Part shown: positions 40,948-45,104 of the stretch, in pieces
Position numbering within the stretch: position 1 is the first letter of the stretch
Layout: each line of letters opens with the position of its first letter
DNA from: an uncultured Gemmiger sp.
Lineage (GTDB): Bacteria; Bacillota; Clostridia; Oscillospirales; Ruminococcaceae
Assembly: GCA_934502625.1 (NCBI GenBank)
Contig: CAKSUQ010000019.1
Coordinates: forward strand, 1 to 45,104
Direction of reading: 5' to 3'
Length of the DNA stretch: 45,104 nt
Notes under the pieces: generated by a model
What the model was told of the DNA's origin: nothing
Database searches by the model: none
Seen by the model: the letters and a program-made list of their open reading frames with translations, nothing else
Program-made: the position numbers and the translations under genes

Positions 40948-41476
40948 CGTGCAGCTCCTTCCACAAAATTTTCCGCCCACGCACAAGGCGCTGACGCACA
41001 GTGCTTTCTGTTAAACACAGCGCTGACGCGATTTCACTGTTCGTATAGCCAAGCGCCTTCAACTGCAATGGTGCTTTGTAAATCGGCGCAAGTTTTTCCA
41101 GCAGTGCTGTCAACTGTGCAGCGCTCTCCGCGTCAATGACAGCATCCTCCGGCAGCGGAGCATTATCCGCAACAATGTCAAGTGCTGCATCTTCTTCGCC
41201 TACAGTCTCCCGTTGCGCACGCAGCAGGTCAACGGCGCGGCTTTTGGCGCAGATGGCAAGATACGCCGCCATTTTATGTGCATCATCCCGATAGACCCGT
41301 GTAAAATTTTTCGCCAGCTGCAAGAAAACCTCCTGCAACACATCCTCAGCTAAATAGCTGTCCTGCACGACCTTGTACGCCGTGTGATATACCAGCCGCT
41401 TACAACGCTCATACACTTGGGTAAACAGCTCTTCGTCAGAGCTGTTTTCCAGTGCTTCCAGATAAAGCCCCAGCAT
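40934..41476 (-). CDS. ECF-type sigma-70 family factor
   Basis: The start ATG 41476 is placed after AAGGTGGGGG; upstream codons lie before the promoter. The 180-residue protein has region 2 (VYERCKRLVYHTAYKVVQDS, EDVLQEVFLQLA) and region 4 with the helix-turn-helix LKALGYTNSEIASALCLTES followed by TVRQRLVRGR. Region 3 is absent, as in ECF factors. It should direct RNA polymerase to envelope-stress or similar promoters. It is co-transcribed with its probable membrane anti-sigma factor. Target promoters are unknown. Confidence 0.9.
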   Translation of the reverse strand: MLGLYLEALENSSDEELFTQVYERCKRLVYHTAYKVVQDSYLAEDVLQEVFLQLAKNFTRVYRDDAHKMAAYLAICAKSRAVDLLRAQRETVGEEDAALDIVADNAPLPEDAVIDAESAAQLTALLEKLAPIYKAPLQLKALGYTNSEIASALCLTESTVRQRLVRGRKILWKELHDGNK

Positions 41477-41501
41477 CTCGCCCCCACCTTCCTTTGTGTC
41501 G

Positions 41502-41531
41502 ATTATACACGACCTGTGTTTGCTTTTGCAA
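41502..41531 (-). promoter_or_regulatory. Promoter of the ECF sigma operon
   Basis: On the minus strand TTGCAA (41531-41526), an 18-base spacer and TATAAT (41507-41502) precede the start by about 26 bases. It looks like a housekeeping promoter rather than an autoregulated ECF promoter. Confidence 0.65.
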
Positions 41532-41633
41532 GACGCCCCCCTACAAAGGTATACGGCGAATTTGCGATAATGGGGGATGTGCATAACTTTCCCGTTACCC
41601 GCACATACTCTCCCACAAAGGAGGGTATCACCC

Positions 41634-41843
41634 ATGTCTTGTTTCAAAAAAGTTTTACTTTTGCTGGCCATTATCGGCGGCATAAACTGGGGCATCTACG
41701 GCATCTGGGGGTTCAACGCCGTGGGCTGGCTGCTGGGCGGCAGCCTGAACTGGTTGTCCCGCACGGTGTTCATCCTTGTGGGCGCGGCGGCGGTCTGCCT
41801 GATTCCCGGTTTGTTCATGCCCGACCCCAAAACCGCAGAGTAA
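41634..41843 (+). CDS. Small DUF378 membrane protein
   Basis: The 69-residue protein has two helices (VLLLLAIIGGINWGIYGIWG and VFILVGAAAVCLIPGLFM) and the GGINWG/FN motif of DUF378 (YuzA-like) proteins. A strong AAAGGAGG ribosome site lies upstream. DUF378 proteins are widespread membrane proteins of unknown function. It is a single-gene unit between a sigma operon and rodA. Confidence 0.9.
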   Translation: MSCFKKVLLLLAIIGGINWGIYGIWGFNAVGWLLGGSLNWLSRTVFILVGAAAVCLIPGLFMPDPKTAE

Positions 41844-41848
41844 GCAAA

Positions 41849-41886
41849 AGCGGGAGCCGCGCAACAGCAGCTCCCGCTATTTTTAT
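41849..41886. terminator. Bidirectional terminator between DUF378 gene and rodA
   Basis: AGCGGGAGC (41849-41857) pairs with GCTCCCGCT (41870-41878). ATTTTTAT follows on plus and CTTTTGCTT on minus. Confidence 0.8.
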
Positions 41887-43046
41887 AGTATCCGCTCCGC
41901 GTCCAGTTTGCTGCGGCGGGTGTTCATCCCGACGCTGAGCACAATGCCGACGCAGAGGTACATCATGACGACGCTTGACCCGCCCGCCGAGAAGAACGGC
42001 AGCGTCACGCCGATGACCGGCAGCACCTGCAAATTCATGCCGAGGTTGATCGTACACTGCAAAAACAGCGCCGCAAAGATGCCGACGCAGATATTGCACC
42101 CCAGCGCGTCGGGGCAGCGCAGCCCGGTCTGCAGCGTGCGCAGGCAGAGCGCAAGCAGCAGCAACAGCACCGCCGCCGCGCCGACAAAGCCCAGCACATT
42201 TGCGAGGTACGCAAAAATAAAATCGTTCCATGCGTTCGGCACAAAGATGTACTCGTCGCCGAACAGTCCCTGCCCGGTCAGGCCGCCCGTGCCGATGGCC
42301 ATCGCGCCCTTGTTCTGTTGGTAGGCGATGTCCGCCAGCGCAGGGTCATCGGGCGTCAGCACGGCCAGAATGCGCTGGAACTGGTAGCCCTTCAAAAGGC
42401 CGGGGTGCGAGACCAGCAGTGCCCCGCCGCCCAGAATGCCCGCCGCAAGGCCGCCCGCCACCAGCCAGTGCGACAGCCCGCCCGCGTACAGCATGACAAG
42501 GCCGATGCCCAAAAAGACCAGCGCCGTACCGTCGTCGCCCTGCACATGGATGGCCGCCGCAGGCAGCGCAATGTGCAGGAGAAGCAGCAGCAGATTTTTC
42601 GGCTGGTTGACCCGCCCGCGCACGCTGCTTAAATGCAGCGCCAGCGTCAGGATGAAGCTGATCTTCGCCAGCTCGGCAGGCTGGAAGGTCATGCCGCCGA
42701 CCCGGTACCAGCTGTAGTTTGACGTACCGCCCGCGTCGTAGCCGATCGTGAGCAGCCCGGTATTGACGTTGTGCAGAAACAGCGTCGGCAGCACCAGCCC
42801 CCACGCCACCGTAGCGTGCAGCGGCCACGCCCGTGCCAGCGCGTGATAGTCCGCCGTCGAGAAGATGACCGCCAGCATCAGCCCCAGCAGACTGGCAATA
42901 AGCTGTACCGACGCCTTGTTGTTGGAGCCAAGCTGCGTCTGCCCGATGGACACAAGCACCACGACGCTGAGCGCCGAGCACGCCGCGCACAGCAGCAGAT
43001 AAAACACATCGACCCGGCGCAGATACCGGCGGATCAGCGGATACAT
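41883..43046 (-). CDS. rodA: RodA/FtsW family peptidoglycan polymerase
   Basis: The 387-residue polytopic protein belongs to the SEDS family: FQPAELAKISFILTLALHL and VQGDDGTALVFLGIG (around the catalytic region) are present. PNAWNDFIFAYLANVLGFVG and LQVLPVIGVTLPFFSAGGSS form the conserved C-terminal helices. SEDS enzymes polymerise lipid II with a class B PBP. I favour RodA because it stands outside a division cluster, though SpoVE or FtsW paralogues are not excluded. The start ATG 43046 follows GGAG; a longer frame crosses the promoter. Confidence 0.85.
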   Translation of the reverse strand: MYPLIRRYLRRVDVFYLLLCAACSALSVVVLVSIGQTQLGSNNKASVQLIASLLGLMLAVIFSTADYHALARAWPLHATVAWGLVLPTLFLHNVNTGLLTIGYDAGGTSNYSWYRVGGMTFQPAELAKISFILTLALHLSSVRGRVNQPKNLLLLLLHIALPAAAIHVQGDDGTALVFLGIGLVMLYAGGLSHWLVAGGLAAGILGGGALLVSHPGLLKGYQFQRILAVLTPDDPALADIAYQQNKGAMAIGTGGLTGQGLFGDEYIFVPNAWNDFIFAYLANVLGFVGAAAVLLLLLALCLRTLQTGLRCPDALGCNICVGIFAALFLQCTINLGMNLQVLPVIGVTLPFFSAGGSSVVMMYLCVGIVLSVGMNTRRSKLDAERIL

Positions 43047-43077
43047 GGGCGGTCTCCTTTCCCTGTTTTGTGGCTTT

Positions 43078-43107
43078 ATTATACCGCATATCGGCGGGTT
43101 TTGCCAA
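43078..43107 (-). promoter_or_regulatory. Promoter of rodA
   Basis: On the minus strand TTGGCA (43107-43102), an 18-base spacer and TATAAT (43083-43078). Confidence 0.7.
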
Positions 43108-43122
43108 CTTTGCAGAATAAAA

Positions 43123-43151
43123 TTTACAAATCGCATTTTGTGTACTATAAT
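43123..43151 (+). promoter_or_regulatory. Promoter of tsaE
   Basis: TTTACA (43123-43128), a 17-base spacer and TATAAT (43146-43151). It diverges from the rodA promoter with 15 bases between the -35 boxes. Confidence 0.8.
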
Positions 43152-43202
43152 ATATACGAGTGCGGCCACCTCATTATTCGGCCGCAGGCAGGGAGCTTAC
43201 CT

Positions 43203-43616
43203 ATGCAGGAATTTGTGACCCATTCGCGGGAGGAGACCGTCGCGGTTGGCCGCGAGCTTGCCAAAACGCTGCCCGCCGGGGCGCTGATTGCGTTCACCGG
43301 CGGCTTGGGCGCGGGCAAGACCGCGTTCTGTCAGGGCTTGGCCGAGGGGCTGGGCTGCACCGACCCGGTGTCCAGCCCGACGTTCGCCATCGTGAATTTT
43401 TACCGCGGCGCGCGGCCCTTCGCGCATTTTGATCTCTACCGCATCCACACCGAGGGCGACCTTGCTGCCGCCGGGTTCTACGACTATCTCGACATGGGTG
43501 CTGTCGTCGCCTGCGAATGGAGCGAGAACTGCGCGGAATTGCTGGATCTGGAGAATCCCATCCGCATCCATATCGAGCGGGTGGATGAGACGACGAGGAA
43601 GATTACGATTGGGTAA
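43203..43616 (+). CDS. tsaE: tRNA threonylcarbamoyladenosine synthesis ATPase
   Basis: The start ATG 43203 follows GGGAG; the longer frame upstream crosses the promoter. The 137-residue protein has Walker A GGLGAGKT, SSPTFAIVNFYRG, HFDLYRI and CEWSEN, the full motif set of TsaE. It acts with TsaB and TsaD in making the universal t6A modification at position 37 of ANN-decoding tRNAs. tsaB lies downstream, separated by repeats; tsaD is not in the window. Confidence 0.95.
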   Translation: MQEFVTHSREETVAVGRELAKTLPAGALIAFTGGLGAGKTAFCQGLAEGLGCTDPVSSPTFAIVNFYRGARPFAHFDLYRIHTEGDLAAAGFYDYLDMGAVVACEWSENCAELLDLENPIRIHIERVDETTRKITIG

Positions 43617-43627
43617 AGCCTCTGCGG

Positions 43628-43770
43628 CTGTAGGGGTCGGCGTCCTCGACGACCCAGGAGCTGTGCGGCCGCCGCACGGTTGCGGCGGCATGAGGGCATG
43701 CCGCCCTACGCACCACTTTTCAACAGGATGTAGGGCGGGGTGCCCTCACCCCGCCGCAGCCTTGCCGCAG
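43628..43770. repeat. Three family A palindromes between tsaE and tsaB
   Basis: GTAGGGGTCGGCGTCCTCGA and CGACCC (about 43630-43656), GGCGGCATGAGGGCATGCCG and CCCTACG (43682-43711), and GTAGGGCGGGGTGCCCTCAC and CCCGCC (43730-43756). The first and second use the same cores as copies near 1930 and 1985, 42 kb away. Confidence 0.75.
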
Positions 43771-43854
43771 CCACCCATTCACGGGCAATCGCGGGAGCGC
43801 CGCCCCTCATCCGGCCTCGCTTCGCGCGGCCACCTTCCCCCTCAGGGGAAGGCT
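43767..43854. repeat. Partial family B composite repeat, hybrid type
   Basis: It has the central module CAGCCACCCATTCACGGGCA, then CCCCTCATCCGGCC, a GCGCGGCC stem and CCTTCCCCCTCAGGGGAAGG. The right half is of the CCGGC/GGCCACC type, which in the full copies forms the left half, so the halves recombine. The -10 box of tsaB starts five bases beyond its end. Confidence 0.7.
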
Positions 43855-43858
43855 ATAT

Positions 43859-43864
43859 TATAAT
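43859..43864 (+). promoter_or_regulatory. Probable -10 element of tsaB
   Basis: TATAAT lies 15 bases before the ATG, directly against the family B hairpin. No -35 box is visible because that position is filled by the repeat. The very short leader makes its use doubtful. Confidence 0.35.
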
Positions 43865-43878
43865 AAACAGGTGATCCT

Positions 43879-44589
43879 ATGAATATCCTTGCTGTAGACA
43901 CGGCAGGCAAAACGGCGGCTGTGGCGGTGCTGCGGGACGATGTCCTGCTGTACGAGGCACAGTGCAACAATGGCCTGACCCACAGCGAAACGCTGCTGCC
44001 CATGATCGACACGGCGCTAAAGGCTTGCAGCCTGACCGTCGACGGCCTCGACGTGCTGGGCGTGACGAACGGTCCCGGCAGTTTTACCGGGCTGCGCATC
44101 GGGCTGGCAGTCGTCAAGGGGCTGGCACTGCCCAAACAGATCCCCTGCGCGGGCGTTTCCACCATGGCCGCGCTGGCCTACGGACTGGCGGGCGAGGGCA
44201 CCGTCATCGGCGCACAGGACGCCCGCCGCGGGCAGGTGTACTGGGGCGCGTTCGACCTGGCGACCCACGACCGTCTGACCCCCGACGAGGCCGCGCCGGT
44301 CACTGCCTTGGAAAATTTTGTTCAAAGCTGTAAAAAACCGCTGTTTTTTGTTGGCGACGGTGCAAATTTGTGCTACAATACTTATAAGAGTGTTCTGGGC
44401 GTCGTTGCTGCGCCGCAGCCGCTGCAGGTTTTGCGCGGTGCGGGCGTGGCTCTGGCCGCAAAGGCTATGTGGGAAAACGGCGCATGCGTGCCTCCCGCCG
44501 CCCTGCTGCCGGATTACCACCGGCTGAGTCAGGCCGAGCGCGAGCGCGCGGAACGTGAAAAAGCAGAGGGGAAACATCATGAAGTTTGA
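43879..44589 (+). CDS. tsaB: tRNA threonylcarbamoyladenosine synthesis partner TsaB
   Basis: The 236-residue protein starts MNILAVDTAGKTAAVAVLRD and has the conserved THSETLLPMIDTAL, GVTNGPGSFTGLRIGLAVVK and IGAQDARRGQVYWG of the ASKHA-fold TsaB family. TsaB dimerises with TsaD and, with TsaE, is needed to place threonylcarbamoyl on tRNA. The lysine- and glutamate-rich tail (ERERAEREKAEGK) is longer than in E. coli. It overlaps rpiB by 11 bases. GGTG lies before the start. Confidence 0.93.
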   Translation: MNILAVDTAGKTAAVAVLRDDVLLYEAQCNNGLTHSETLLPMIDTALKACSLTVDGLDVLGVTNGPGSFTGLRIGLAVVKGLALPKQIPCAGVSTMAALAYGLAGEGTVIGAQDARRGQVYWGAFDLATHDRLTPDEAAPVTALENFVQSCKKPLFFVGDGANLCYNTYKSVLGVVAAPQPLQVLRGAGVALAAKAMWENGACVPPAALLPDYHRLSQAERERAEREKAEGKHHEV

Positions 44590-45031
44590 CAAACCGATCG
44601 CACTGGCTGCCGACCACGGCGGCTATGAGCTGAAAGAGGCCATCAAGGCGCATCTGGACGAGCTGAGCATCGCCTACACCGACTTTGGCACCGACTCCAC
44701 CGCCAGCGTCGACTACCCCGACTTTGCCGCCAAGGGCTGCAAGGCCGTGCAGGACGGCAGCTGCGCGCTGGTCATCCTGTGTTGCGGCACCGGCGTGGGC
44801 ATGTCGATGTGCGCCAACAAGATGAAGGGCATCCGCGCCTGCTGCTGCAGCGACACCTTCAGCGCAGAGTTCACCCGCCGCCACAACAACGCCAACGCCC
44901 TGTGTCTGGGCGGCCGCGTCGTGGGTGCCGGGCTGGGCTGCCAGATCGTCGACGCCTTCCTGAACGCCGAGTTTGAGGGCGGCCGCCACCAGAATCGCAT
45001 CGACAAGATGATGGCGCTGGAAAATCATTAA
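44579..45031 (+). CDS. rpiB: Ribose-5-phosphate isomerase B
   Basis: The ATG 44579 follows GAGGGG and lies inside the end of tsaB. The 150-residue enzyme interconverts ribose 5-phosphate and ribulose 5-phosphate in the pentose phosphate pathway. It has LAADHGGYELKEAIKAHL, DYPDFA, CGTGVGMSMCANKMKGIRA with the catalytic cysteine loop, and FTRRHNNANALCLGGR with the phosphate-binding His/Arg. A LacA/LacB-type isomerase is less likely because the RpiB motifs are intact and no tagatose genes are nearby. Confidence 0.95.
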   Translation: MKFDKPIALAADHGGYELKEAIKAHLDELSIAYTDFGTDSTASVDYPDFAAKGCKAVQDGSCALVILCCGTGVGMSMCANKMKGIRACCCSDTFSAEFTRRHNNANALCLGGRVVGAGLGCQIVDAFLNAEFEGGRHQNRIDKMMALENH

Positions 45032-45088
45032 GTTTCACATTGCCTGCACGGCAGGCTGAATATCTTTAAAATGCAAGGAGATCGTACC

Positions 45089-45104
45089 ATGAGCGTTGTT
45101 GAAA
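45089..45104 (+). CDS. Start of a further gene, cut by the window end
   Basis: ATG 45089 is preceded by AAGGAG (45075-45080) and codes MSVVE before the window ends. rpiB is often followed by upp (uracil phosphoribosyltransferase) in Firmicutes, but five residues cannot support an assignment. A small GCCTGC-ACG-GCAGGC hairpin (45042-45056) lies in the gap after rpiB. Confidence 0.55.

Overview
The window is chromosomal DNA of a GC-rich gut-type Firmicute. Its Gram-positive style TTGACA/TATAAT promoters, strong AGGAGG ribosome sites, proline/threonine-linker surface proteins, RodA, TsaE/TsaB and GlnRS genes, and dense intergenic palindromic repeats suggest the Oscillospiraceae (Faecalibacterium/Gemmiger/Subdoligranulum relatives). 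The lineage is my inference; no rRNA or other phylogenetic marker was available to test it. I saw no prophage, IS transposase, CRISPR array, tRNA or rRNA.

Layout. 1-8.0 kb: a truncated secreted beta-helix type surface protein (minus), an aldo/keto reductase with ferredoxin centres (minus), a membrane metalloprotease-like DUF3810 protein, a surface GH25 muramidase and an acyltransferase-3 membrane protein (plus). 8.0-10.9 kb: proline biosynthesis operon proC-proB-proA (minus). 11.1-19.8 kb: a plus-strand operon for a CMP-activated nonulosonic acid (legionaminic/sialic type): aminotransferase, PtmE-like CBS/nucleotidyltransferase, NeuB/LegI synthase, NeuC/LegG epimerase, two Gfo/Idh oxidoreductases and NeuA/LegF. 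It is translationally coupled to a two-subunit ThrE-type exporter. 19.9-27.5 kb: a convergent minus-strand operon with an O-antigen/teichoic-acid type ABC exporter (permease and ATPase) and four large polytopic membrane proteins, two of them tandem paralogues. The CMP-sugar cluster and this exporter operon probably serve one cell-surface glycan.

27.7-30.2 kb: an SGNH hydrolase and an XpaC-like protein (minus). 30.5-32.2 kb: glnS (plus). 32.2-33.6 kb: a MATE transporter (minus). 33.7-37.4 kb: a tight three-gene operon of an LRR_5 protein, a DUF2201-type metallopeptidase/VWA-like protein and a MoxR AAA ATPase. 37.7-39.4 kb: an ACT-domain protein and a UPF0210 protein. 39.6-41.5 kb: a small secreted protein and an ECF sigma/anti-sigma pair (minus). 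41.6-45.1 kb: a DUF378 membrane protein, RodA (minus), then tsaE, tsaB, rpiB and the first codons of a further gene.

The most unusual content lies between genes. Two families of short palindromic repeats fill nearly every intergenic gap of 150 bases or more. Family A is a set of interrupted palindromes with a shared GTAGGGG/CCCCTAC edge and a limited set of interchangeable cores whose arms change together. Family B is a composite element of about 150 bp with AGGCTTCCCC-type outer hairpins, interchangeable halves and a central module that occurs in both orientations.
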